Shown here piece by piece: positions 1 to 8,799 of a stretch of DNA of 64,000 bases (position 1 is its first letter; the number at the start of each line of letters is the position of its first letter). This DNA comes from Bacterioplanes sp. (GTDB taxonomy: Bacteria; Pseudomonadota; Gammaproteobacteria; Pseudomonadales; Oceanobacteraceae). The notes under the pieces were generated by a model. It did no database searches and had not been told where the DNA came from. It was given only the letters and a program-made list of their open reading frames with translations. Made by a program: the position numbers and the translations under genes. The stretch is from the NCBI GenBank assembly GCA_014859445.1, contig JACUUC010000001.1:62001-126000 (forward strand), written 5' to 3'.

Positions 1-1170
1 CAAGATTTTATCTTATTGTCTGCCCTTCTCATTATTTGTGCATTCGGACTGTTCACTATCACCAATTTAGCAGGACGTATTTGGTGTGGTTACACCTGCC
101 CGCAATCGGCTTGGTCGTTTATTTTCATGTGGCTGGAAGAACGCACGGAAGGCACACGTAATGCGCGCATAAAGCTCGACAAAGAGCCCATGTCCCTCAC
201 CAAGCTGCGTAAAAAAGCACTGAAACACACGTCCTGGTTTATTGTGGCGTTTTGGACAGGGGTCACCTTCGTTGGTTATTTCACGCCGATTCGTGAACTG
301 GTTGTCGATTTAGTGGTATTCGACATCAGTGGCTGGGCCTTGTTTTGGATAGCCTTCTTTACTGTCATTACCTATCTGAATGCGGGCTGGATGCGCGAAC
401 AAGTCTGTATTTATATGTGCCCCTATGCCCGCTTCCAGTCGGTCATGTACGACCGCGATACCTTGGCGGTGTCCTACGATGTGAAGCGCGGCGAACCACG
501 CGGCAAGCGTAGCAAAAAAGAAGAGCAAACCGGTGAGCAAACTCAGCTTGGTGACTGTGTCGATTGTTCGCTGTGCGTTCAAGTGTGTCCAACCGGTATC
601 GATATTCGTGACGGGTTGCAATACCAGTGCATTGGCTGTGCCCTGTGTATTGATGCGTGCGATTCCATCATGGAAAAGCTGAACAAACCGAAAGGATTGA
701 TTCGCTACACCACTGAAAACGAATTAGAAGGTCAAAAAACTCACTTTTTACGTCCACGTCTCATTGGTTACGCCTCGGTATTACTCATTATGATGGTGGC
801 TTTGGCCTACAACATCGGAACGCGCACACCCTTTAAGCTTGAAATTGAACGAGATCGCATGAATGTGTACGTTGAAACCGTGAATGACACCATTGAGAAC
901 AGTTACTCCGTTAAATTGATTAACATGTCGCAATCCACTGGTATTTACGACATTCGTCTCGAAGGCGCTGACTTTCTCACGCTACACGGGGAGACACGCC
1001 ATCAATTAGGCGTCAATGAACTCAAAGAAATTACCTTCCGTTTGGAACTAGACCCACAAACACACCGCCTAAGCCAGAACAAAACAGCGGTTACCTTTGT
1101 GATCACCGATGCAGAAACAGGTACCGACATCACGCAAAAAGTAACCAGCTTTATCGCTCCAATACGTTAA
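1..1170 (+). CDS. ccoG: Cytochrome c oxidase accessory protein CcoG (5' partial)
   Basis: Membrane iron-sulfur protein needed for assembly of cbb3-type cytochrome oxidase, where the family is thought to reduce copper for the Cu centre. The reading frame is open from the first base of the window, so the true start lies outside. The ATG at 16 is internal, and the roughly 390 visible residues lack the N-terminus of a family of about 470. Visible features are transmembrane segments near the start and middle, a WCGYTCPQ motif, two consecutive C-x2-C-x2-C-x3-C ferredoxin motifs (around 550-660), a further membrane helix near 770-820 and a C-terminal immunoglobulin-like FixG_C domain. It is followed by ccoH, ccoI and ccoS in the usual order; the oxidase structural genes would lie upstream. 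Confidence 0.95.
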   Translation, partial: QDFILLSALLIICAFGLFTITNLAGRIWCGYTCPQSAWSFIFMWLEERTEGTRNARIKLDKEPMSLTKLRKKALKHTSWFIVAFWTGVTFVGYFTPIRELVVDLVVFDISGWALFWIAFFTVITYLNAGWMREQVCIYMCPYARFQSVMYDRDTLAVSYDVKRGEPRGKRSKKEEQTGEQTQLGDCVDCSLCVQVCPTGIDIRDGLQYQCIGCALCIDACDSIMEKLNKPKGLIRYTTENELEGQKTHFLRPRLIGYASVLLIMMVALAYNIGTRTPFKLEIERDRMNVYVETVNDTIENSYSVKLINMSQSTGIYDIRLEGADFLTLHGETRHQLGVNELKEITFRLELDPQTHRLSQNKTAVTFVITDAETGTDITQKVTSFIAPIR

Positions 1171-1216
1171 CTCGCTGGAACAAGGTCATGCGTCAATGAC
1201 CTTTATCTAGAGCCAT

Positions 1217-1248
1217 TCCGCCTAAGCAGGTACACTTAGGCGGATTTT
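1217..1248 (+). terminator. Intrinsic terminator/attenuator between ccoG and ccoH
   Basis: A perfect 10-bp inverted repeat (1217-1226 with 1235-1244, TCCGCCTAAG / CTTAGGCGGA) with an 8-nt loop is followed by TTTT. A second perfect hairpin (AAGGTCAT / ATGACCTT, 1182-1189 with 1196-1203) precedes it. Because ccoH starts only 17 bases later, this could end transcription after ccoG or attenuate transcription into ccoHIS. Confidence 0.65.
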
Positions 1249-1264
1249 ATATTTTGAGGTCAAT

Positions 1265-1765
1265 ATGCAAAACCAAGACGCCACGACATCTCACTGGTTT
1301 AAAGAACCGATGTTTTATTTGGTTGCCGGTATTCCATTTGTTGCTGTTATTTGGGGCTTCATCATGCTCAGTATGGCCATGAATACTCGTGATTCATTAG
1401 TCAGCGACAGCTATTACAAAGACGGTCGCAGTTATACCGAAAATATGGACATGGACAACACGGCAAAACGATTAGCCATTCAAGCCAATATCCGCTTCAC
1501 GACCGATGACATTTACGTTGATGTCGTATCGCAACTCGATAACTTGCCAGCCACGTTACAACTGGAAAAAATTCATCCAACGCTGCAAGAATACGACGCA
1601 CACACTTTATTGCAGCGCTTACCTTCTGGAAAATATGTCGGCCTGAACGACATCGAGCTTCCTCAACGACGTCATTTATGGCTCAGCAGTCCAGAACAAG
1701 GATGGCGCGTACGTCTAACACAATTTATTGAAGCTAACGAGACTTATACTTTTAGTGCCTTATGA
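1265..1765 (+). CDS. ccoH: FixH/CcoH family protein
   Basis: Small membrane protein required for assembly or stability of cbb3-type cytochrome c oxidase. The 166-residue product has one hydrophobic segment at about residues 16-38 and a soluble domain that should face the periplasm, with the SDSYYKDG motif typical of FixH just after the membrane helix. A TTTTGAGGT ribosome-binding site lies immediately upstream of the ATG. The stop overlaps the ccoI start by 4 bases, indicating translational coupling. Family assignment rests on the motif, size and position between ccoG and ccoI. Confidence 0.9.
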   Translation: MQNQDATTSHWFKEPMFYLVAGIPFVAVIWGFIMLSMAMNTRDSLVSDSYYKDGRSYTENMDMDNTAKRLAIQANIRFTTDDIYVDVVSQLDNLPATLQLEKIHPTLQEYDAHTLLQRLPSGKYVGLNDIELPQRRHLWLSSPEQGWRVRLTQFIEANETYTFSAL

Positions 1766-4200
1766 CCAATAGTTGCGCCATCACAGCTTGCTTCCATTGC
1801 GGTGAGCCCGTTATGGATCATGGACGTTGGTCCGTCATGATTGATGGTGAATCACGCCCAATGTGTTGTCCTGGCTGTCACGCCATTGCCGAAACCATCG
1901 TAGCCAGTGGTTTACACGATTATTATCGTCATCGCACCGAATTACCCGACGTCACACCCATTGACGTCAACGATCAGGACATCAGTGCTCGCGACACGCT
2001 GCTTTTTTATGACAGCGACGCCTTACAAAAGCAATTTGTCTCACGTGATGGTGAGAACGCCGAAGCAACCTTCATCATTGAAGGCATCAGTTGTGCCGCG
2101 TGTGCATGGTTAATTGAACACCGCATTTCCCAATTGCTGGGAGTAGAAAATGCATCAATGAACCTATCCAGCCATCGATTGGTCATCCGGTGGCATTACG
2201 AAACCATTTCGGTATCGACCATCATTGAAGCCTTATTACGCTTAGGCTACAAAGCCACTCCGTTTTCTGCTACGGAACAAGAAACCATCCGTCAACGCGA
2301 AAACAAACTGGCGATCCGGCGCATTGCGATTTCCGGTTTCGGTATGATGCAAATCATGATGATGTCGTTGCCAACCTACGCCAACATGGAAGTATTTGAC
2401 GAGTTCTTTCTCCGCATGGCGCAGTTGCTATTAGCGGTTCCAATCATTCTCTACAGCGGACGACCTTTCTTTAGCGCAGCGCTACGTGACCTGAAAACAC
2501 GTCATTTGACCATGGACGTTCCAGTCTCGCTGGCCATTATGCTGGCGTTTACGGCCAGTATCTGGAGTACCTTCAATCAAGGCATTGATGTGTATTTCAG
2601 TGAAATATGCATGTTCATTTTCTTCTTGCTGGTTGGTCGCTATTTTGAGATGAGAGCCCGCCATCGCATGAGTCGAGCAGGCAATAATTTATTAACGTTA
2701 CTGCCCAACCTTGCTCTGAAAGTGACCGACGTCGGTACGGACAATGAAACCGAAACGCTCATTGCATCGACCGACATTCAACTCGGTGATGTTTTACGTG
2801 TGAAACCTGGTCACACCATTGCCGCAGATGGGGTGATCATTGAAGGCGTCAGCTCTGTTGATGAAGCCGCTCTCACGGGTGAGTATTTGCCCGTTTCGAA
2901 AAAAGTTGGCGATCACGTCATTGGCGGTACCCATAACGTCGAGAGTCCGCTCCTCATGCGCGTGACAGCAACCGGGGCAGAAGCCCAGCTCTCCACCATC
3001 ATGCGCTTACTGGATCGAGCACAGCAAAGCAAACCTCGAGCAGCTCTGATTGCGGACCAAGTAGCCAGTTATTTTGTGGTTGCCGTGTTATTGGTGTCTG
3101 TCGCGGTATTGAGCTATTGGTGGTACCAAGAAAACTTTGAACATGCCTTTTTCATTGTTTTATCCGTGTTGGTTGTTACTTGCCCTTGCGCACTGGCCTT
3201 GGCGACGCCAACGGCGCTCACAGCGGCCACAGCGGCTTTGCGCGAACACGGTTTATTGATCAGCAAAAGTCATGTTCTGGAAGTGTTACCCAAAGTGGAT
3301 CGTGTTGTCTTCGATAAAACAGGTACGCTCACGGAAGGTCGCTTAAATATCGAACGAGTAGTGCCATTAGCGGAGGTGAGCGAGACACAACTGCTGGCCA
3401 TTGCTGCAGGAATAGAGCAGCACTCCACCCACCCCATTGCCCGTGCTTTCCGAGGCATTACGCCAGAATCCGTTCAACAACCGGAGCAAGTGTCTGGGCA
3501 AGGGATTAGCGCGTTGTGGCAAGGACAGCGTGTGTTTCTTGGTCGTGCCGACTATGCCTGGCAACAGCCGATTGAACCACCCGCTCGTTCTGGACAGTGG
3601 CTCTTGATGGCCAGCGAAAGTACCCCACTGGCTTGGATTTTACTGAATGACAAATTACGTAGTAATGCCGCAAATGTGGTGAAACATCTGCAACAACGTG
3701 GTATTCGAGTCTCTTTGCTGACCGGCGACCCAAGCGATGCAGGTCCCGTATTGGCAGAGCAATTGCAGATTGACGATGTTCAGTTTGGCATGACGCCCGA
3801 GCAAAAATTACACACCGTCGCACACTGGCAAGCACGTGGTGAAACCGTCATGATGGTCGGTGATGGCATCAATGACGTCCCGGTTTTGGCGGCGGCGAAT
3901 CTGTCTTTAGCGGTGAATGAAGCCAGTGATTTAGCAAAAACCAATGCCGACACACTACTCACTTCTGGTAACTTAAGCACCTTGATCAGTGCACTGGATG
4001 TCGGTAAAAAAACTCGCCGCATTATTAAGCAAAACCATGCTTGGGCAATTGGTTATAATCTGCTCGCCCTACCAGCGGCAGCCGCTGGTTTAATTGTCCC
4101 CTGGCAGGCCGCTATTGGCATGTCACTGAGTTCGATGCTTGTGGTCGCTAATGCCATGCGTTTATTGCGCATTCGAACTCTTAAACAGCTGGAGCGCTAG
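1762..4200 (+). CDS. ccoI: Copper-translocating P1B-type ATPase CcoI (FixI)
   Basis: Inner-membrane heavy-metal ATPase that exports copper for insertion into cbb3 oxidase. The 812-residue protein carries all P1B landmarks: an N-terminal Cys-rich segment (CFHCGEPV, CCPGCH), a heavy-metal-associated domain with GISCAAC (about residues 108-114), the actuator motif LTGE, the transmembrane copper motif CPC, the phosphorylated Asp in DKTGT (about residue 518) and the hinge motif GDGIND. The extra N-terminal zinc-finger-like Cys cluster is typical of CcoI rather than CopA. It overlaps ccoH by 4 bases and is followed after one base by ccoS, so the genes are probably co-translated. Confidence 0.95.
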   Translation: MTNSCAITACFHCGEPVMDHGRWSVMIDGESRPMCCPGCHAIAETIVASGLHDYYRHRTELPDVTPIDVNDQDISARDTLLFYDSDALQKQFVSRDGENAEATFIIEGISCAACAWLIEHRISQLLGVENASMNLSSHRLVIRWHYETISVSTIIEALLRLGYKATPFSATEQETIRQRENKLAIRRIAISGFGMMQIMMMSLPTYANMEVFDEFFLRMAQLLLAVPIILYSGRPFFSAALRDLKTRHLTMDVPVSLAIMLAFTASIWSTFNQGIDVYFSEICMFIFFLLVGRYFEMRARHRMSRAGNNLLTLLPNLALKVTDVGTDNETETLIASTDIQLGDVLRVKPGHTIAADGVIIEGVSSVDEAALTGEYLPVSKKVGDHVIGGTHNVESPLLMRVTATGAEAQLSTIMRLLDRAQQSKPRAALIADQVASYFVVAVLLVSVAVLSYWWYQENFEHAFFIVLSVLVVTCPCALALATPTALTAATAALREHGLLISKSHVLEVLPKVDRVVFDKTGTLTEGRLNIERVVPLAEVSETQLLAIAAGIEQHSTHPIARAFRGITPESVQQPEQVSGQGISALWQGQRVFLGRADYAWQQPIEPPARSGQWLLMASESTPLAWILLNDKLRSNAANVVKHLQQRGIRVSLLTGDPSDAGPVLAEQLQIDDVQFGMTPEQKLHTVAHWQARGETVMMVGDGINDVPVLAAANLSLAVNEASDLAKTNADTLLTSGNLSTLISALDVGKKTRRIIKQNHAWAIGYNLLALPAAAAGLIVPWQAAIGMSLSSMLVVANAMRLLRIRTLKQLER

Positions 4201-4201
4201 T

Positions 4202-4432
4202 ATGGATCTTCTTATTGCAATGGTGCCGTTATCGTTATTACTGCTGGGCCTAGCCATTCTTATCTTTTTTTGGGCGGTGAAAAGTGGTCAATTTGATGAC
4301 ATGGATTCGCCTGCTCATCGTATTTTATTTGACGATGACGATACCCCATTGTCGAAAAAACCCGAACCGCCAACACCATCAAATCAAGAGCATACCGACG
4401 CCAACAAGCGTCAATCAAAGGAGTCTGAATGA
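4202..4432 (+). CDS. ccoS: Cbb3-type cytochrome oxidase assembly protein CcoS
   Basis: Small single-pass membrane protein used in maturation of cbb3 oxidase (haem and copper incorporation). The ATG at 4202, one base after the ccoI stop, gives 76 residues: an N-terminal hydrophobic helix (about residues 3-23), the typical WAVKSGQFDDMDSPAHRILFDDD segment in the middle (quoted here only in part: SGQFDDMDSP) and a charged, low-complexity tail. An in-frame start 63 bases upstream inside ccoI is much less likely. The stop overlaps the following gene by 4 bases. Confidence 0.92.
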   Translation: MDLLIAMVPLSLLLLGLAILIFFWAVKSGQFDDMDSPAHRILFDDDDTPLSKKPEPPTPSNQEHTDANKRQSKESE

Positions 4433-5100
4433 CCGAACCACTATCACTGTTTACCGCCTTGTTATTGGGGCTATTTGGCGCCAGTCATTGCTTGGTGATG
4501 TGTGGTGGCATTGCCGCAACGGTGGGGGCTCAAGTGAAAGAGCAACGGGTCGTCAGTGCGTTTGCCTTTAATGGTGGACGCGTGCTCAGTTACACCCTGG
4601 CTGGATTGCTGGTTGGCGGATTGGGTTTATGGTTACAAAGCCAGCACCATGGGCTCATGCTAGGGCTCAGAGCCATAGCGGGTGTGCTCTTATTGTTAAT
4701 GGGGTTGTATATTGCTCGCTGGGCCATGTGGTTAACCCATATCGAAAAACTTGGTCAAGGTCTTTGGCGTCTTATCCAACCAACCGCCAGTCGTTTTATG
4801 GGTAGTCACCGTATACGAGATCGCTTTTGGTTGGGTATGTTGTGGGGATGGCTTCCTTGTGGGTTAATTTACAGCACGCTAAGCTGGGTAGCCGCCAACG
4901 GTGATCCGATCAATGGCGCACTAGCCATGCTGTTTTTTGGGCTAGGAACACTTCCCGCGATGCTGTCCAGTAGCTTAGCTTCGGTGATGCTCATGCGCTG
5001 GATTGGACATCGATATGTTCGCCAAGTCGCAGGACTATTGTTAATCGTGTATGGCCTTTGGACACTGGCAGCCATTGCGCTGCCTGATCTTGCCCACTGA
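4429..5100 (+). CDS. SafE/UreH-family (DsbD_2-like) membrane protein
   Basis: Polytopic membrane protein of 223 residues with about six hydrophobic segments. The N-terminal helix holds an HCLVMCGG motif, the conserved His-Cys-Met-Cys signature of the UreH/DsbD transmembrane family that databases often name sulfite exporter TauE/SafE. A WGWLPCG motif near residue 143 is also typical. Proteins of this type often sit directly after ccoS. Overlap with ccoS and the metal-like motif suggest a role in copper handling for cbb3 oxidase, but this is inference from context; sulfite export is not supported by anything visible here. Confidence 0.8.
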   Translation: MTEPLSLFTALLLGLFGASHCLVMCGGIAATVGAQVKEQRVVSAFAFNGGRVLSYTLAGLLVGGLGLWLQSQHHGLMLGLRAIAGVLLLLMGLYIARWAMWLTHIEKLGQGLWRLIQPTASRFMGSHRIRDRFWLGMLWGWLPCGLIYSTLSWVAANGDPINGALAMLFFGLGTLPAMLSSSLASVMLMRWIGHRYVRQVAGLLLIVYGLWTLAAIALPDLAH

Positions 5101-5120
5101 CGTCTCAACTGCGGGTTTTA

Positions 5121-5161
5121 TCAAGCCAAGACAACGGTGTATTGCGTCGCCCTTGGCTTGA
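5121..5161 (+). other. Long inverted repeat upstream of anr
   Basis: TCAAGCCAAG (5121-5130) and CTTGGCTTGA (5152-5161) form a perfect 10-bp inverted repeat separated by 21 bases. No T-run follows, so it is not a clear intrinsic terminator. It lies between the stop of the SafE-like gene and anr and could be a transcript hairpin or a protein-binding site. It does not match the FNR consensus spacing. Confidence 0.4.
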
Positions 5162-5235
5162 CAGAACCGCTATCAAGCACCAATATGAGGCAACGTTAGA
5201 TTTAGCTCTCTATTGGGAGTCTTGAGGAATTGTCC

Positions 5236-5985
5236 ATGAAGCCGAACCAAGCCGTTCCTATGCGTGGTACTCAACCACACTGTCAAAACTGCTCGTTAAA
5301 TTCCCTCTGCCTACCATTGTCACTGACAGAACACGATATGGAACGCTTGGACGACATCATCCGTCGTGGCCGTCCTATTCAAAAAGGGCAGTTGCTTTTC
5401 CAGCAAGGTGAGCAGTTTCAATCGGTATTTGCGGTTCGAACAGGAGCATTGAAAACCTATACCCTAGCCAGCAATGGCGAAGAACAAATCACCGGCTTCC
5501 ATTTGGCGAGCGAGTTAGTCGGCTTGTCAGGCTACGATAATGGTAACTACCCACTCACGGCCAAAGCACTTGAAACAACGACTGTCTGCGAAATTCCACT
5601 GCAACAGTTAGACACACTGGCCGATGAGCTGCCCGATTTGCGTAAGCAGTTAATGCGCACAATGGGTACTGAGATTCGTCACGATCAAAACATGATGTTA
5701 CTGCTCAGCAAAAAAAATGCCGAAGAGCGCGTGGCGTCTTTTTTACTCGATATTTCTCAACGTTATGCCCGTCGTGGTTTTTCATCAAGCCACTTCCGTT
5801 TACCCATGTCACGTGTGGATATCAGTAATTATTTAGGTCTTGCCGTTGAAACCATCAGCCGAGTGTTTACTCGTTTTCAAAAAAACGGCCTCATCGACAC
5901 TCAAGGTAAAGAAATCATGCTGCAAGACTTGGCCGCATTACAAGAGCTTGCCGGTCTCAGCCCAAACGATGCATGCGACGATTAA
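5236..5985 (+). CDS. anr: FNR/Anr-family oxygen-responsive transcription regulator
   Basis: Cytoplasmic global regulator that binds DNA as a dimer when its oxygen-labile [4Fe-4S] cluster is intact. Residues 16-25 carry C-x2-C-x5-C (C16, C19, C25) and a further Cys lies in the sensor domain (ETTTVCEIP), matching the four cluster ligands of FNR/Anr. A cNMP-binding-like beta barrel, a long dimerisation helix and a C-terminal Crp-type helix-turn-helix ([17 protein letters not shown], with E-xxS-R recognition residues) follow. GAGG at 5224-5227 fits the ATG at 5236 better than the in-frame TTG at 5230. Being adjacent to cbb3 maturation genes is typical, and a perfect FNR site occurs upstream of ompW in this window. 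Confidence 0.93.
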   Translation: MKPNQAVPMRGTQPHCQNCSLNSLCLPLSLTEHDMERLDDIIRRGRPIQKGQLLFQQGEQFQSVFAVRTGALKTYTLASNGEEQITGFHLASELVGLSGYDNGNYPLTAKALETTTVCEIPLQQLDTLADELPDLRKQLMRTMGTEIRHDQNMMLLLSKKNAEERVASFLLDISQRYARRGFSSSHFRLPMSRVDISNYLGLAVETISRVFTRFQKNGLIDTQGKEIMLQDLAALQELAGLSPNDACDD

Positions 5986-6006
5986 TCCAGCATACTCTGA
6001 CCACAG

Positions 6007-6035
6007 GCCGAGCATGGCATTGCTCGGCACTTTCT
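6007..6035 (+). terminator. Intrinsic terminator after anr
   Basis: GCCGAGCA / TGCTCGGC (6007-6014 with 6021-6028), perfect 8-bp stem, 6-nt loop, followed by acTTTCTT. It sits 22 bases after the anr stop. Confidence 0.75.
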
Positions 6036-6085
6036 TAACCTCTCCCATTCTGCTATAAAGCCTCGCTAAACTAGGGGGGATGTCC

Positions 6086-6943
6086 ATGCAAGCGAGCGCC
6101 ACTGATCGCAAACACACACTCGAATTCAATAAACTGCACAAACGCTTACGGCGCAATGTAGGAAAAGCCATTGACGATTACCGCATGATCGAAGACGGTG
6201 ATAAAGTCATGGTCTGCCTATCGGGTGGCAAAGACTCCTACACCATGCTGGACATCTTACTGAGCCTGCAAAAAAGTGCGCCAATCTCCTTTGATATCGT
6301 TGCCGTCAATATGGATCAAAAGCAACCTGGCTTCCCAGAACACATATTGCCTGCGTATTTAGAACAACTCGGTGTTGCGTTTCATATTATCGAAAAAGAC
6401 ACCTACAGCATCGTTAAAGACATCATCCCAGAAGGTAAAACCACCTGTGGGTTGTGTTCACGCTTACGCAGAGGCACGCTGTACGGCTTTGCCGAGCACA
6501 TCGGTGCGACCAAAATTGCACTGGGACATCATCGAGATGACATCATAGAAACCTTATTCTTGAATATGTTTCATGGTGGCAAATTGAAAGCCATGCCGCC
6601 CAAATTACTCAGTGATGACAAACGCAACGTCTTGATTAGACCGCTGGCCTATTGTAAAGAGAAAGACATCGAAGCGTATGCCACGGCCAAGGAATTCCCA
6701 ATCATTCCCTGCAACCTGTGCGGTTCACAAGAAAACTTACAACGCCAAAATGTGAAGCACATGCTGCAAGAATGGGAACGTATTCAGCCAGGCCGCAGCG
6801 AGAATATTTTTGCAGCGCTGTGCAATGTTGCCCCCTCACAACTGGCTGACACGGAGCTGTTCGATTTCGCACAGTTAGCCATCGAGCGCTCTGAACCGAA
6901 CCCAAAGCAATACACGCGTTTAGATGTAAAACAACTCGATTAA
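6086..6943 (+). CDS. ttcA: tRNA 2-thiocytidine biosynthesis protein TtcA
   Basis: ATP- and iron-sulfur-dependent enzyme that thiolates C32 of certain tRNAs. The protein has the PP-loop SGGKDS near residue 50, the C-x2-C pairs CGLC and CNLC, and the [10 protein letters not shown] motif of the TtcA/TtuA family; its length (285) is close to that of E. coli TtcA. The AGGGGGG at 6073-6079 is one base before an ATG at 6080 but 6 bases before the ATG at 6086, so the latter is preferred. In Pseudomonas ttcA is also often found near anr. It is transcribed alone, with a terminator between anr and this gene. Confidence 0.93.
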   Translation: MQASATDRKHTLEFNKLHKRLRRNVGKAIDDYRMIEDGDKVMVCLSGGKDSYTMLDILLSLQKSAPISFDIVAVNMDQKQPGFPEHILPAYLEQLGVAFHIIEKDTYSIVKDIIPEGKTTCGLCSRLRRGTLYGFAEHIGATKIALGHHRDDIIETLFLNMFHGGKLKAMPPKLLSDDKRNVLIRPLAYCKEKDIEAYATAKEFPIIPCNLCGSQENLQRQNVKHMLQEWERIQPGRSENIFAALCNVAPSQLADTELFDFAQLAIERSEPNPKQYTRLDVKQLD

Positions 6944-6963
6944 CGCTTCCGTCAGATACAGCG

Positions 6964-7503
6964 TCAGAGATTACCCATGAACAAATGGGTAATCGCTAAT
7001 GTGTATTGACCCGGAGTCGTTAATTCAAAGATCAATCGATAACGACGTTCATTGTGAATGTCTTCTGCCATGGTTTCTAGGGTGCAATGATGGGTATTTA
7101 ACTGTGCCTTGGGCATCTGCACGCGTACTTGATACTGTTCTCGTAGTTCTTCAACGGCGATGGTTGAAATCGCTTCAGTGGGACCAGAAGCGATGCCTTT
7201 ACGAATCCACTGCAAATACAATCCATGAATACCGTGCTGCTCAGTTCGAATAACGCGAACATACCCCTCAGCCCCATCAATCCGCCAAGGACAAACACGT
7301 TCCACTTCAGCAACCCACGCTGGCAGCGCATACAAGGTGGTTAACAATGGATCATCTGTCGTCACCCGCACGACGTTAGGTGCGCTCGGCACATAATTCA
7401 TATCCTCCAATGGCGCAGCATAGCCATCATGCAAGGCACTTATCGCCAATACTGCCACGATGAGCCGACGCACCTGCCACAGTGTATTTCGCATTAACTG
7501 CAT
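6964..7503 (-). CDS. Hypothetical exported protein
   Basis: I do not recognise the family. From the ATG at 7503 (GGAGG 9 bases upstream on the minus strand) the 179-residue product has a signal peptide with hydrophobic core IVAVLAISAL and a probable cleavage after GYAA, then an all-soluble domain with two Cys (VERVCPW and HHCTLE) that could form a disulfide. A longer frame reaching into greB is open but has no good ribosome-binding site. It lies 43 bases downstream of greB on the same strand. The last codons and stop lie in a perfect hairpin (6969-6994). Confidence 0.7.
   Translation of the reverse strand: MQLMRNTLWQVRRLIVAVLAISALHDGYAAPLEDMNYVPSAPNVVRVTTDDPLLTTLYALPAWVAEVERVCPWRIDGAEGYVRVIRTEQHGIHGLYLQWIRKGIASGPTEAISTIAVEELREQYQVRVQMPKAQLNTHHCTLETMAEDIHNERRYRLIFELTTPGQYTLAITHLFMGNL
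6969..6994. other. Perfect hairpin at convergent gene ends
   Basis: GATTACCCAT (6969-6978) and ATGGGTAATC (6985-6994) form a perfect 10-bp stem with a 6-nt loop. It overlaps the last codons of the minus-strand hypothetical gene and lies 25 bases after the ttcA stop. No T-run follows on either strand, so it may slow or stabilise transcripts rather than terminate on its own. Confidence 0.45.
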
Positions 7504-7546
7504 GAATATGCTTCCTCCGTTTAAATGCATTACCATGCCGATCAGT

Positions 7547-8101
7547 TTAGTCCATAACCCAACGACTGCCGGATTTTGATGGTGCCTGATCCCAACTCGG
7601 CGGCTGGTAAGACACCGAGATAATTGCATACTCAATCATCCCTTTCGGTAACATGATCGACACGTCTTCATCCACGCGTTTACCCAGCAAGCCACGAGCC
7701 AATGGTGCATCAACACTGATGTAGCCTCGCTCAAGATCAATTTCATCTTCGCCAACAATGCGGTAACGATAACGTTGCTCATCGTCATCTTCCAGTTCAA
7801 CCCACGCACCGAAGTACACTTTTTGTAGGTCATTGGGAATACGATCCACAATCGTCAGTTGTTCTAAGCGTTTCCGTAAAAAACGCAACCGACTGTCTAT
7901 TTGACGCAAGCGTTTCTTACCATAAATGTATTCCGCATTTTCAGAACGATCACCTAACTTTGCGGCGTCGGAAACTTCTTGCGTGACTTTTGGGCGTTCT
8001 TTACGCCATAAAAAATCACACTCTGCTTGCAGTGCCGCCGCCCCTTGCGGCGTAATCACATGACTGCGGCTGGGTAGCGGTTTTTTCTCTTCGTCACTCA
8101 T
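7547..8101 (-). CDS. greB: Transcription elongation factor GreB
   Basis: Binds RNA polymerase through the secondary channel and stimulates cleavage of backtracked transcripts. Residues 10-85 form the antiparallel coiled coil with the acidic tip (SDAAKLGDRSENAEY), where D and E coordinate the catalytic Mg2+. The C-terminal FKBP-like domain follows (DDEQRYRYRIVGEDE and SVDAPLARGLLGK motifs). The rich basic coiled-coil surface and RSRHxITPQG start favour GreB over GreA. Length is 184 residues including a tail beyond the usual end. It is divergent from the J-domain gene. Confidence 0.92.
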   Translation of the reverse strand: MSDEEKKPLPSRSHVITPQGAAALQAECDFLWRKERPKVTQEVSDAAKLGDRSENAEYIYGKKRLRQIDSRLRFLRKRLEQLTIVDRIPNDLQKVYFGAWVELEDDDEQRYRYRIVGEDEIDLERGYISVDAPLARGLLGKRVDEDVSIMLPKGMIEYAIISVSYQPPSWDQAPSKSGSRWVMD

Positions 8102-8184
8102 ACAACTCGACTCAAAAACTCATGATGATGAAAAACGCGATATCGATTTTGCTTCATTCTTCACTCGCGTGTTATGTTCATTCA

Positions 8185-8799
8185 ATGGATCCATTTTACG
8201 TAGACAACCAGCACGACTCATCAATTGCGTTTGAACCCTTGCAAGCCATGCTCGCGCAGTTATTGCAAGATGGTCTAGCGCGTCGTGAACACGACATCAT
8301 TACGTGGCTGCAACAACACGATGTACTGCGTAGCGACGTCCTGCAAGATGCGTTAACCTTATTTCGTTGTCACTTTATCATCATGCATTGCTTGTATCGA
8401 CTGCAGGCACAATGGCTCAGCGAAGGCAGCGCGTGGCTAGAAATTAGTGCGCTGCACATCCAGCGACAACCACTCGACAGCAAGCACCAAACACATCGAC
8501 GTCAGGTTGTTCACAGCGATGTTAATCCACTGGCACAGTATTACCTTGATCTCACGCAGCTGGCTACGACGAAAGAAGACGTCGAGGAACTTATCTTCTC
8601 GTTTTGGCGACAAATGGCCAACAAAGACTATCGACAAGCCGACCTTGACCTGTTGCAATTACCCGCAAACGCCAATAAAAATGAAATACGCCAACGCTAT
8701 CGTCTGCTAGCCATGCAATGCCACCCAGATCGGGGTGGAGACACTGAATACTTTCAGCAACTTACGTCTGCTTATCAACGACTCAGGAACCGCACATGA
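8185..8799 (+). CDS. DnaJ-related J-domain protein
   Basis: Probable co-chaperone. The N-terminal part (about residues 10-130) resembles the DNAJ_related domain of gammaproteobacteria, and the C-terminal 55 residues form a J-domain with the QCHPDRGGD motif, whose HPD triad activates DnaK ATPase. Domain order is reversed compared with DnaJ, as usual for this family. An in-frame ATG at 8122 would add 21 residues with no supporting ribosome-binding site; the start at 8185 (MDPFYVDNQ) gives a typical N-terminus, but neither start has a strong Shine-Dalgarno. Its stop overlaps the start of the deacetylase gene by 4 bases. Confidence 0.8.
   Translation: MDPFYVDNQHDSSIAFEPLQAMLAQLLQDGLARREHDIITWLQQHDVLRSDVLQDALTLFRCHFIIMHCLYRLQAQWLSEGSAWLEISALHIQRQPLDSKHQTHRRQVVHSDVNPLAQYYLDLTQLATTKEDVEELIFSFWRQMANKDYRQADLDLLQLPANANKNEIRQRYRLLAMQCHPDRGGDTEYFQQLTSAYQRLRNRT

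Noticed and set aside
4429-5100. Sulfite exporter role for the SafE-like protein
   Set aside because: The database name SafE comes from distant family resemblance; the HCxxMCGG motif and its place after ccoS suggest metal handling instead.
5121-5161. FNR autoregulatory site upstream of anr
   Set aside because: TTGAC and ATCAA-like halves exist but their spacing is nine bases, not four, so they do not make an FNR site.
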